The notes under the pieces: generated by a model
Seen by the model: the letters and a program-made list of their open reading frames with translations, nothing else
Told to the model about the DNA's origin: nothing
The model's database searches: none
Position numbers and translations under genes: made by a program
Part shown: in pieces, positions 53,969 through 61,685 of the stretch
Position numbering within the stretch: position 1 is the stretch's first letter
Layout of the letters: each line of letters starts with the position of its first letter
Source: an uncultured Acidobacteriia bacterium
GTDB lineage: Bacteria; Acidobacteriota; Terriglobia; Bryobacterales; Bryobacteraceae
Direction: 5' to 3'
Assembly (NCBI GenBank): GCA_903900705.1
Contig: CAIUOG010000052.1
Coordinates: forward strand, 1-64,000
Length of the DNA: 64,000 nucleotides

Positions 53969-54834
53969 CCCCAACCTTTCGATATCGCCTATACGGGATG
54001 GTTCTCGACTCCGAGTTGGAGATTGCGGGGCTAAGTCCCGCTTCCGGAGAGCCGGATGTCGTGCTGCGATATGCCGCGGTCCCCCGTCGAGACGATTATA
54101 AGGTTACGCTCCGGGAGGAGTTCGTATTCGGGAAACAGGTTGGTTTTCACATCCGGGATGGCCGAGAGATTCTGATTGATGTTCAGCCGGGTGCGTCGAG
54201 CGCGGCCATTCGGGTGTTTTTGCTGGGACGGGTGATGGCATTTCTGCTGCGGCAACGCGGTTGGCTTCCGCTGCACGCGAGCGGAGTCTCGGTGGGCGGT
54301 CGCGGTGTCCTGTTCGTGGCTCCGTCGGGTTCCGGTAAGTCAACCATGGCGACAGCGTTTCATCTCCATGGGCATACGGTCATTACAGATGATGTCGGCG
54401 CGGTCCGCATCGACAATGGCGTCGGAGTGGTGCAGACGGGTCGGGCACGGGTCCGCCTGATGCCTGATTCCGGAGAGCTGCTCCGGAATCAGATTGTGCC
54501 GGGTGGGTTTGAGCTGGACAAACATAGTTATCAGTTGCATGATCCCGACAACGACCGAAGCATACCGATCGCGAGCATTTACGTCCTCGAAACCGGCGCT
54601 GAGGCAGGAACTCACTCGTTGAGTCCCGTTCTTGCCACCGCGCTGCTCAATCGTCACTCCTTTATTAAGAGGAAGCGATCGGAGCCGGAGTTGCTGGCAG
54701 CGCAGTTCAGCCAATGCGCGGAAATCTGCCAGGCAGTTCCAGTACGGCGGCTCGTACGGACAGACTCGTTGTCCGGGCTTAATGATGTTGTGGCAATGGT
54801 GGAACGGGAAATTGTGGCCAACCCTGCCACTTAG
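53965..54834 (+). CDS. HPr-kinase-like protein of the RiPP cluster (lasso peptide kinase-like)
   Basis: About 289 residues from CTG 53965 (278 from ATG 53998). An HPr-kinase-type P-loop APSGSGKST and the adjacent LHASGVSVGGRGVLF fit the HprK C-terminal domain, with VITDDVGAVRI as the expected Asp-containing strand. Homologues in lasso clusters phosphorylate the C-terminal Ser of the precursor, as known for paeninodin; this precursor ends in Ser. CTG 53965 is favoured because GAGGAA sits 8 bases upstream and the added TFRYRLYG is the usual N-terminal strand of the family, whereas ATG 53998 has no Shine-Dalgarno. No standard start lies between. Confidence 0.72.
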   Translation: MTPTFRYRLYGMVLDSELEIAGLSPASGEPDVVLRYAAVPRRDDYKVTLREEFVFGKQVGFHIRDGREILIDVQPGASSAAIRVFLLGRVMAFLLRQRGWLPLHASGVSVGGRGVLFVAPSGSGKSTMATAFHLHGHTVITDDVGAVRIDNGVGVVQTGRARVRLMPDSGELLRNQIVPGGFELDKHSYQLHDPDNDRSIPIASIYVLETGAEAGTHSLSPVLATALLNRHSFIKRKRSEPELLAAQFSQCAEICQAVPVRRLVRTDSLSGLNDVVAMVEREIVANPAT

Positions 54835-54964
54835 GGTCGGAATTCCTGCCCGAAGATGATATCTATAGTGATGAATCTCACGGTATCCTTGTGCAGGGCG
54901 AGGATAGTAGTTTGAGGCTACAGTACTCTGCCTGGGGCCAGGAAAACAAAATTTTCTTTTGAAC

Positions 54965-55002
54965 GTCCGGTCCGTGTAGTATAGTTGAACTGTTGACCGG
55001 AC
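54965..55002 (+). promoter_or_regulatory. 8-bp inverted repeat in the leader of the PEP-CTERM gene
   Basis: GTCCGGTC (54965-54972) and GACCGGAC (54995-55002) are perfect inverted arms 22 bases apart, lying 29-66 bases before the start codon. A TTGAAC box at 54959 and TATAGT at 54980 in between are 15 bases apart and could form a weak promoter that the repeat would control. Operator role is a guess. Confidence 0.35.
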
Positions 55003-55030
55003 TGTAAATGTCTGGCTCGGAGGATATTTC

Positions 55031-56146
55031 ATGATGCTTCGCTATCTACAAATCTCGATTCTTATTGGTGCTGGAGTGGCAACCCTGAACGCAGGTCAGA
55101 TCCAGCTCTCAGGCACTGGCCCTGTTAATAACAACGTCGCTGGTTTCGGCCTCACGGGCACGACCGCATCGGCAAACCCTGGGCAGTATGTCCAACCCGT
55201 CGGCAGCAACAATTGCGCCGGACTGCAATATAACAGTGCGCCCTGCGCCAATGCGCTGGCCACCAACGTGACCAAAGGGAACTACATCACGGCCCTGTTT
55301 GCTGGCGCGACCGGAATGATCGCGGTGCCGGATGCCGCCCAGAACTCCCCGTCCTCCTCCGGTATGATCACCTCGAGCCTGATCGGTGCCGATGGCACCG
55401 CCATTAGCTTCGATCTGATGAACGCACCGAACCAGGCGGGTGGTTACAGCGGCAGCAGCACCTGTTCAAATTGTGCTGACGCCAATTTCTGGAAGAGCAA
55501 CAATGCCAATGCCGACCTGATTATCGCTGTCGGCCTGAACAACATCGCGTCGGTTTCGACGATGCTGCAGGACTACTATGGCGCAGTTGGGACTTCGAAC
55601 GTCAATATCGCATTTTGCTTTTCGACCACCTCGAACGGTTCCTGCGATGTAGCCCGGACTTCACTGACGCTGGTTGATGGCACTCAGATTCGTGCCGGTG
55701 TCGTCTGCAACCCACTGGTGACTGGAAGCTGCCCCACTGGTACGGGTGCCTCCTCGGTATCGGTCGACAGCTTGGCCTCCACATCCACCATCGGGACCAC
55801 GACGATCAATACCGCACAGGTTTTCAGTTCGTCCTACACCTCGATTCCGACTACGCTCCCGACCGGTGCCACTAACCTGAGCCCCTGGAAGGGCAGCACG
55901 GGCGGTTCGGTGGTTTTGGACGCTCAGCAGTTCCTGTTTAGCGGGCTTGCGAGTTCCACCTACCTTTCGTACATCGAAATAACGGATCCGAACAATATTA
56001 ACTACGCCTCTTCTTCGGTGCTGGGCAGCCACTATGCTCTCTCGGCCGTGACAATCGATCAGGCTCCGGAGCCGGCTTCCATCCTCCTCATCCTGTCTGG
56101 TCTGGGTGTGGTCGGAATTGCCCGCCGTCGCCGCGCTGTTCGCTAG
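55031..56146 (+). CDS. PEP-CTERM sorted exported protein
   Basis: 371 residues. A signal peptide (LRYLQISILIGAGVATLNAG) is followed by a Ser/Thr/Asn/Gly-rich body with many Ala-Thr stretches. The C-terminus has the classical PEP-CTERM signal: APEPASILLILSGLGVVGIARRRR, that is a Pro-Glu-Pro motif, a transmembrane helix and a basic tail. Exosortase elsewhere would cut it and anchor it to the envelope or extracellular matrix. A good Shine-Dalgarno (GGAGGA) precedes it, and a strong intrinsic terminator follows 24 bases after its stop. Not obviously part of the RiPP cluster. Confidence 0.85.
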   Translation: MMLRYLQISILIGAGVATLNAGQIQLSGTGPVNNNVAGFGLTGTTASANPGQYVQPVGSNNCAGLQYNSAPCANALATNVTKGNYITALFAGATGMIAVPDAAQNSPSSSGMITSSLIGADGTAISFDLMNAPNQAGGYSGSSTCSNCADANFWKSNNANADLIIAVGLNNIASVSTMLQDYYGAVGTSNVNIAFCFSTTSNGSCDVARTSLTLVDGTQIRAGVVCNPLVTGSCPTGTGASSVSVDSLASTSTIGTTTINTAQVFSSSYTSIPTTLPTGATNLSPWKGSTGGSVVLDAQQFLFSGLASSTYLSYIEITDPNNINYASSSVLGSHYALSAVTIDQAPEPASILLILSGLGVVGIARRRRAVR

Positions 56147-56170
56147 TTTCGTCAGTAACTTTTGTCCTCC

Positions 56171-56200
56171 GGCGCGCTGCTTCGGCAGCGCGCCTTTTTT
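56171..56200 (+). terminator. Rho-independent terminator of the PEP-CTERM gene
   Basis: A perfect 10-bp GC-rich stem (GGCGCGCTGC, 56171-56180; GCAGCGCGCC, 56185-56194) with a TTCG tetraloop is followed by six T at 56195-56200. The next gene starts only 6 bases after the T-run (ATG 56207). Confidence 0.92.
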
Positions 56201-56206
56201 GTTTCT

Positions 56207-57355
56207 ATGAGACTTCTGCTGCTGCTTTCGCTTTTTCCTTATCTTTCGCCTGCCGCCAACGTGATTCTCACACTGGAGGAGATCGCGCAACTGAAACAAC
56301 AGTTGCGCCCGGGCACACCGCTTGAAACCAACCTTAGACGTGGAGCGGAAGCGGCCCTGAAGCAGGGGCCCTGGACCGTGACCGCGCATCGGCCCTCCCG
56401 GGTGAATCTTCCCGCCAACGAGTACTACAGCGAGGCGCCGTATTTCTGGCCGGATCCGGCTCACCCGGGGAAGATGCTCCGGAAGGACGGAGAGCGCTAT
56501 CCGGACCGGTTCGACGCCAATCACCGCGACATGGGGGTGATGAGCAACGCTGTCCTCGCGCTTGGCGCAGGGGCCTGGTTCTTTGACGACGAACGCTACG
56601 CGCGGAAAGCGGCTGAGGATATCGCAGTGTGGTTCGAGGACCCGAAAACACGCATGAATCCGGAACTCGATCATGCGCAGGCCGTGGTGGGGCAGAACGA
56701 GGGCCGCCCGACGGGCATCATCGACACGGCCTCGCTGATTCGTTGTGCGCAGGGCATGGCGCTGCTGGAGGCATCCGGCAAGTGGGATGCCACTCATGTG
56801 ACTGCGGCGAAGCAGTGGATGGCCGATTATCTTCAGTGGCTGCTCACCAGTAAAAACGGCAAGGCCGAGGCACGGTCCGGCAACAACCATGCCACCTGGT
56901 GGACCGCGCAGGTGGCGGCGCTGGCCACGTACACCGGCAATGAAGCTGCGAAGCAACAGGCATGGGCCTGGTTGAAATCCGACCTGATCCGCCAGATTGA
57001 GCCGAACGGCGCCTGCCCGCGTGAGGAAGCGCGGACGACCTCACTGCACTACTCCTGTTTTGATCTGGACGCGTTCGCGACCCTCTGCCGTCTCGGGACA
57101 GTGAACGGCGTCGACCTCTGGCAGTCCGGCAATCTGCCAAAGGCTTTCCATTACATCGCACCCTTTGTGATCCATCCGGAATCGTGGACGAAGCAGCAGA
57201 TCAGTCCGTTCAATGAGAGCCCGATTTTTGTGGGGTTGGCGGGAACGGCGCTGCCGTCGGCGGAACTGATGTCCGTGTACGCGAAGATGCGACGGCCCGA
57301 CGACGTCTGGAATACGCTGATCAGCGCGCTGGTGGAACTCAGGCAGGCACGGTAA
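56207..57355 (+). CDS. Secreted alginate-lyase-family protein (paralogue 2)
   Basis: 382 residues, the same fold as the protein at 22818-23978. The signal peptide (RLLLLLSLFPYLSPAA) is followed by YFWPDPAHPGKMLRKDGE, HAQAVVGQNEGRPTGIIDT, TSKNGKAEARSGNNHATWW, and SPIFVGLAG. The NNHA and GRPTG/GRGTG motifs are shared with paralogue 1. It begins 6 bases after a transcription terminator, so transcription must begin elsewhere or the terminator must be leaky; an earlier in-frame start at 56162 lies in the terminator itself. The last 17 bases overlap the convergent regulator gene. Confidence 0.8.
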   Translation: MRLLLLLSLFPYLSPAANVILTLEEIAQLKQQLRPGTPLETNLRRGAEAALKQGPWTVTAHRPSRVNLPANEYYSEAPYFWPDPAHPGKMLRKDGERYPDRFDANHRDMGVMSNAVLALGAGAWFFDDERYARKAAEDIAVWFEDPKTRMNPELDHAQAVVGQNEGRPTGIIDTASLIRCAQGMALLEASGKWDATHVTAAKQWMADYLQWLLTSKNGKAEARSGNNHATWWTAQVAALATYTGNEAAKQQAWAWLKSDLIRQIEPNGACPREEARTTSLHYSCFDLDAFATLCRLGTVNGVDLWQSGNLPKAFHYIAPFVIHPESWTKQQISPFNESPIFVGLAGTALPSAELMSVYAKMRRPDDVWNTLISALVELRQAR

Positions 57356-58466
57356 GCAGGCTGTCGTTCGGGTAGAAGTGGTCCACGTTTTCCGGCGTGA
57401 TCATCTGGTGTCTGGTGAAGACGGCCGGTGGCACGGCCTTCCGGGTGAGGACATCGAGAGCGAGCCGAATGAGCCCGTCGCCGTACTGCTCGGGGAAGTA
57501 TGCCACGGAGGCGATGAGGCGGGTGCGCGGGCAGCGCAGTTCGGCGCGGGCTTCCGGCTCGGCATTTTGGCCGACGATGACGCAGTCCTCCGCCCGGCCG
57601 GCTTCTTCAAAAGCGCGTAGCGCGCCGAGCGCACTGGAATCGTTGGCTGCGCCCACCAGAATCCGTTTGGCCTTGGACTGGCGCAGATGCCTGCGGACGC
57701 GTTCGAGCGAAGTCTGGAACTGACCGTCGCCATCGAGGGGAACTACGCGGCAGGTCTCCGGAATGCGGATGACTTCGGAAAGCCCTGCCATCAGGCCTCG
57801 AATGCGGGCCTTGGGCAGCGAACCGGCGCGGTGTAGTTCGATCAGCAGGACTTCGTCCATATCCCCGTTCCAGTGACGTTTGGACCAGCGGCCCAGATAG
57901 TTACCGCCCATCAGCCCGGCCTGATAGTTGTTGGCTCCGAAATAGGTGGCGCCGGGGTGTGGAATGTCGATGGCGATGAAGGGGATGTTGGCTTCGAGGT
58001 ACTTGGAAGCGATGGCCGGAGCGACCACTTCGTCGGCCTGGAACTCGATGACGAGGTCGACTTCCTGGCGGATGAGATAGTCGGCGCTGCGCAGCGCGAT
58101 CTTCGGCTGGTAGCGATTGTCGACCATGATGAGCTCGACCTGTTCGCGTTCGGCGGCGCGCTTGAGGCCGGTGGCGACCTCTTTATCGAAGGACGTGTCC
58201 TGGCCCTGCGCGGCGTACCCGATGCGGTAGAGCCGGCGACGGCGCACTTCGGAGGTGAGGCGATAGGAGTTTTCGCCGACGCGGTCCAGAAAGCCGCACT
58301 GGTGGAGGCTGTAGAGCAGGCGGAAACACATGCCCTTGTTGAAGCCGGTGCGGGTGACCACGTCGCGGAGGCGAAGGGTTTCACCGGCGGACTGGAAGGC
58401 TTCGAGGACTTTGGTGGCGTGGACAAGCGCCTTCACCATGTAGCGGTCGTGGTTGGCGTTTTTCAT
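57339..58466 (-). CDS. Regulator fusing an IclR-type winged helix to a sugar-binding domain
   Basis: 375 residues. Residues 10-70 form an IclR-like winged helix (HATKVLEAFQSAGETLRLRDVVTRTGFNKGMCFRLL...GFLDRV). The rest is a type I periplasmic-binding-like domain (QDTSFDKEVATGLKRAAEREQVELIMVDN...GQNAEPEARAEL) of the ribose/galactose-binding kind. In LacI regulators this sensor follows a LacI helix, and in IclR regulators the helix is followed by a different sensor, so the pairing is unusual. It has no signal peptide and is the last gene of a leftward run with the Wzz-like and TIM-barrel genes; it probably senses a sugar and controls those or the neighbouring lyase gene. Confidence 0.78.
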   Translation of the reverse strand: MKNANHDRYMVKALVHATKVLEAFQSAGETLRLRDVVTRTGFNKGMCFRLLYSLHQCGFLDRVGENSYRLTSEVRRRRLYRIGYAAQGQDTSFDKEVATGLKRAAEREQVELIMVDNRYQPKIALRSADYLIRQEVDLVIEFQADEVVAPAIASKYLEANIPFIAIDIPHPGATYFGANNYQAGLMGGNYLGRWSKRHWNGDMDEVLLIELHRAGSLPKARIRGLMAGLSEVIRIPETCRVVPLDGDGQFQTSLERVRRHLRQSKAKRILVGAANDSSALGALRAFEEAGRAEDCVIVGQNAEPEARAELRCPRTRLIASVAYFPEQYGDGLIRLALDVLTRKAVPPAVFTRHQMITPENVDHFYPNDSLLTVPA

Positions 58467-59149
58467 TTTTTGAGAACCACCATGGAGACCAGGCCGAGCA
58501 GGCCTGTGGCGAGTCCCGCACCGGAAAAGATCCAGCGGTTGGGTTGGACTGGTTTATCCGGGAGACTCGCCGGTTCGAGGACTTGCAGAGTGATGGGCAG
58601 GACATCCGGCAGGCGCCCGGCGGGAACCGGGATGTTGAGCTTCTTTTCGATTGCGGCGAGGCGGGCTTCCAGTTGGTCCACACGCGTGGAAGGTGTTTCG
58701 GCGGCGGCGCGATTGCGTGCCTGGCCGACATCCACGAATTGGGTGATGAGTTTCTGCGTCGCGGCCTGCGCCTTCAACGGATCCGGGTAAGAAAACGCGA
58801 TCTCAAAAACGGTGGAGGTCTCGCGGGGGAAGCCGGGGCGGTCGACGATACGGACTTCGAGATGGGGCCGCATGTTCTGGATCACGTCTTCGATGGGGAG
58901 CCTTCGCAGGTCGTCGGCGTAGAGGGCAAGATCGGGGCTCTGGATCAGAGCGGAAAGAGAGTCCCGGCTCAGCACTTCGGCCTGACATTGCAGGTAGAAG
59001 TCCACGATGGAGCGATGGCGGATGGGCACGGTCACGCTGTCGGCATTCTGATAAACCAGGGTGGCCTTCGACAGATAGGCCGGCGTGACGGCGAAGGAGA
59101 TCAGCAGCCCGGCGACAAGGCCCGTGATGGGGAGCAGGAGCCTCTTCAT
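58463..59149 (-). CDS. Wzz-like polysaccharide chain-length protein
   Basis: 228 residues with two terminal membrane segments: [28 protein letters not shown] at the N-terminus and [21 protein letters not shown] at the C-terminus. The periplasmic part is about 170 residues. The proline-rich [13 protein letters not shown] before the last helix is the classical Wzz signature. Such proteins set polysaccharide chain length. It lacks the cytoplasmic BY-kinase domain. It is coupled by ATGA overlaps to both its neighbours. No glycosyltransferase gene is adjacent. Confidence 0.68.
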   Translation of the reverse strand: MKRLLLPITGLVAGLLISFAVTPAYLSKATLVYQNADSVTVPIRHRSIVDFYLQCQAEVLSRDSLSALIQSPDLALYADDLRRLPIEDVIQNMRPHLEVRIVDRPGFPRETSTVFEIAFSYPDPLKAQAATQKLITQFVDVGQARNRAAAETPSTRVDQLEARLAAIEKKLNIPVPAGRLPDVLPITLQVLEPASLPDKPVQPNRWIFSGAGLATGLLGLVSMVVLKK

Positions 59150-60072
59150 ACTGGTTGGCGTCCGATGAACTGGCGAATGTAATCGTGCGTCTGCAGCAGG
59201 GCGCGTTTGCGGAGTTCGAGTGTGCCTTCATAGGCGCGATCCTCGACTTCGACACAGACGGGGCCGGTATAGCCGGTATCGCCCAGGACCGAGAAAAAGC
59301 GGCCCCAGTCGACCTCGCCGAGCCCGGGGAGCTTGGGCGAATGGTATTCGAGCGGGTGGGCCAGGATGCCGACCTCGTCGAGGCGGTGGCGGTCGACGCG
59401 GGCATCCTTGAGATGGACGCGCAGGATGCGGGAGGCGAATTCGCGAAGGGGCGTCAGATAGTCCATCTGCTGCCAGACCATGTGGGAGGGGTCGTAGTTG
59501 AGGCCAAAGTTCGGGCTGGGGATGGCTTCAAACATGCGACGCCAGATGGCGGGGGTGGTGGCGAGGTTCTTGCCGCCCGGCCACTCATCCTTCGTAAAGA
59601 GCATGGGGCAGTTTTCGATGCCGACTTTCACGTCGTGATCATCCGCGAAGCGAATCATGTCGCTCCAGACGGAGAGGAAGCGCGGCCAGTTTTCTTCGAC
59701 GGAGAGTGTCCAGTCGCGGCCGACGAAGGTGGTGACGCAGTCGATGCCCAGGGCGCGGGCGGCGCGGATGACCTGGCGGATGTGGGAGGCGGCCATCTCG
59801 GCTTCCTGCGTGTCCGGGGTGAGCGGGTTCGGGTAGTAGCCCAGGCTGCTGATGGCGACGCCGGTGGATTGCACGCGGCTCTGGATGCGGGCGAGGGAAT
59901 CGGTATCGAGGGCGTTGACGTCGAGGTGGGTGACTCCGGCGTAGCGGCGCTCGGCTTTGCCGACGGGCCAGCACATCACCTCGACGCAATCGTACCCGGC
60001 TTGTTCGGCAAAGAGGAACACTTCCCGGAAGGAAAGATCGGGCAGGATGGCGCTGACGAAACCTAAATCCAT
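59146..60072 (-). CDS. TIM-barrel sugar phosphate isomerase/epimerase
   Basis: 308 residues of the AP_endonuc_2/xylose-isomerase-like barrel. It begins [35 protein letters not shown] and has the metal-ligand regions [29 protein letters not shown] and [12 protein letters not shown]. It would isomerise or epimerise a sugar or inositol. ATG 60072 is the true start; the longer frame to 60375 is antisense to the next gene. It is the first gene of the leftward operon with the Wzz-like and regulator genes. Confidence 0.82.
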   Translation of the reverse strand: MDLGFVSAILPDLSFREVFLFAEQAGYDCVEVMCWPVGKAERRYAGVTHLDVNALDTDSLARIQSRVQSTGVAISSLGYYPNPLTPDTQEAEMAASHIRQVIRAARALGIDCVTTFVGRDWTLSVEENWPRFLSVWSDMIRFADDHDVKVGIENCPMLFTKDEWPGGKNLATTPAIWRRMFEAIPSPNFGLNYDPSHMVWQQMDYLTPLREFASRILRVHLKDARVDRHRLDEVGILAHPLEYHSPKLPGLGEVDWGRFFSVLGDTGYTGPVCVEVEDRAYEGTLELRKRALLQTHDYIRQFIGRQPV

Positions 60073-60153
60073 AAGAACCACTTTAATCCTGCGAGGGGCG
60101 TCGGGTTTAATCCGGAAGTGAGGGCGGGGTGGAGAATAGTGGAGGCGAAATCT

Positions 60154-60462
60154 ATGAACGATCCACACGTAATTCTGAATGTGCATATGGAAGCGGCGCC
60201 GGGCCACGAAGAGGAACTGGCGGAACAGCTGAAGGCGCTGGTTGCGCCGACGCAGGCGGAGCCGGGCTGCCTGATTTATCAACTGCACCGGGACCCGGAG
60301 AATCCGGGCAGGTTCATGTTCTATGAGCGGTTTGTGAGCCAGGAGGCGCTGGATTCGCACTCGAAATCTCCGCATCTGGTGAAGTTCCGTGAGTACAGGG
60401 CGGCGGCGACTCCGGATCCGCTGGCGAAGTCTGTGGCGACAAAGTGGAAGGTATTCGCGTAG
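60154..60462 (+). CDS. Antibiotic-biosynthesis-monooxygenase (ABM) family protein
   Basis: 102 residues of one ABM ferredoxin-like barrel: [49 protein letters not shown], and [15 protein letters not shown] strong GGAGG precedes ATG 60154. Members include quinol monooxygenases of the YgiN type and heme oxygenases, so a role in oxidising a small aromatic is possible. The TAG stop overlaps the GTG of the M24 gene by one base, so the two are coupled. It diverges from the TIM-barrel gene with 81 bases between. Confidence 0.8.
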   Translation: MNDPHVILNVHMEAAPGHEEELAEQLKALVAPTQAEPGCLIYQLHRDPENPGRFMFYERFVSQEALDSHSKSPHLVKFREYRAAATPDPLAKSVATKWKVFA

Positions 60463-61640
60463 TGCATCCCAACGCGTTGCGGGAGGAGCGCATGCGGCAG
60501 GCGATGGAGCGCGCGGGGCTGGACGCCCTGGTGCTCCGGCTGCCGGAGAACGTGCTGCTGCTGAGCGGCTACTGGCCGATGCTGGGAATCTGCGCCCTGG
60601 TGTTTCCGCGCGAGGGCCGGGCGAGCGTGCTGATTCCGGACTACTACGACGAAGAGGCGGGTCCGGACCTGTGGGACGCGGAGCCCGTCTACTTCCGGTT
60701 TGGCGTGCTGGGCGCGCCGGACCCGGTGGAGGTGACGCGTGGATTCCTCGCGGATGCGGCCCGGGACAAGGGCTGGCGCCGGGTGGGGTATGAGGGAAGC
60801 TTTTCCTTGATTGCCCCGGCGTGGCAGGCTGCGGAGACGCTGATTCCGAACGAGACGACGCGACCGTTTTTCCAGAGCGCGCTGGGCGACGTGGAACTGG
60901 TGGACGCCACCACGCTGTTACAGACTGAGCGCCGCCGCAAGACTCCTTTTGAGATCGCGAAGCTGCGGACGGCGAATGAGATCAGTTGTCTGGGTCTTGA
61001 ACTCTTCCGGCAGATGGTGGGGATCGGGATTTCCGGGGTGGAACTGGTGGCGGCGGTGGAGGCGGAGATCATGTCGCGAGGGATCGGATATCAGGGTGCG
61101 CGACGGGTGCGTGCGTGGGCGCAGGTGGCGGGTGGCGCGAAGGAATCGGCCATCGGGTACCGGATGAACGAGATCTCCACGACGCGACGGCTGCAGGATG
61201 GCGATGTCGCGCTGCTTGAACTGGCCGTGGTGGCTGATGGCTACTGGGCGGACCGGACGCGGGTGCGGGTGGCGGGAGAGCCTTCCGCAGAGCAGGTGCG
61301 GGTGTTTGAGACCCTGGTGCGGGCGCAGGAGGCGGCGATCGCGGCGATCCGGCCCGGTGTGACGGGGGCGGAAGTGGATGAGGCGGGGCGCAGCGTGATC
61401 CGGGCGGCGGGCTATGAGCCGCAGTTTCCACATATTACGGGGCACGGACTGGGCTTTGCGTACCATGAGCCGTTCCCGAAGCTGGGGCCAGGGTTGCCGG
61501 ACGTGCTGGAGGAGGGGATGGTGACGTCGGTCGAGCCCGGGATCTACTTCGGCGCGGTGGGCGGTTTCCGGGTTGAGGAGAATGTGCTGGTGACGGCGGA
61601 GGGATTTGAAGTGCTGGGGGAGTTTCCGAAGGAGCTTTAG
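60462..61640 (+). CDS. M24 Xaa-Pro-dipeptidase/aminopeptidase-like peptidase
   Basis: 392 residues. An N-terminal creatinase-like domain ([30 protein letters not shown]) is followed by the pita-bread fold with metal-ligand motifs [44 protein letters not shown] and [12 protein letters not shown]. The usual first Asp ligand is Glu253 here while the second, Asp264, is normal. It should cleave X-Pro bonds or an N-terminal residue, using two metal ions. GTG 60462 is preferred because it overlaps the upstream stop by one base with GGAAGG upstream. Confidence 0.83.
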   Translation: MHPNALREERMRQAMERAGLDALVLRLPENVLLLSGYWPMLGICALVFPREGRASVLIPDYYDEEAGPDLWDAEPVYFRFGVLGAPDPVEVTRGFLADAARDKGWRRVGYEGSFSLIAPAWQAAETLIPNETTRPFFQSALGDVELVDATTLLQTERRRKTPFEIAKLRTANEISCLGLELFRQMVGIGISGVELVAAVEAEIMSRGIGYQGARRVRAWAQVAGGAKESAIGYRMNEISTTRRLQDGDVALLELAVVADGYWADRTRVRVAGEPSAEQVRVFETLVRAQEAAIAAIRPGVTGAEVDEAGRSVIRAAGYEPQFPHITGHGLGFAYHEPFPKLGPGLPDVLEEGMVTSVEPGIYFGAVGGFRVEENVLVTAEGFEVLGEFPKEL

Positions 61641-61648
61641 CTTTGGAG

Positions 61649-61676
61649 GAAGGGGCCGGCAACCGCCAGCCCCTTC
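61649..61676. terminator. Bidirectional hairpin between convergent peptidase genes
   Basis: GAAGGGGC (61649-61656) and GCCCCTTC (61669-61676) make an 8-bp stem between the stops of the M24 gene and the leucyl aminopeptidase gene (9 bases from each). There is no T-run on either strand, so termination would be weak or protein-dependent; it may instead stabilise mRNA ends. Confidence 0.4.
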
Positions 61677-61685
61677 AGGAACCCG

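Noticed and set aside
60073-60375. N-terminal extension of the TIM-barrel isomerase to 60375
   Set aside because: The added 101 residues are Arg-rich and antisense to the ABM gene; the barrel starts cleanly at ATG 60072.
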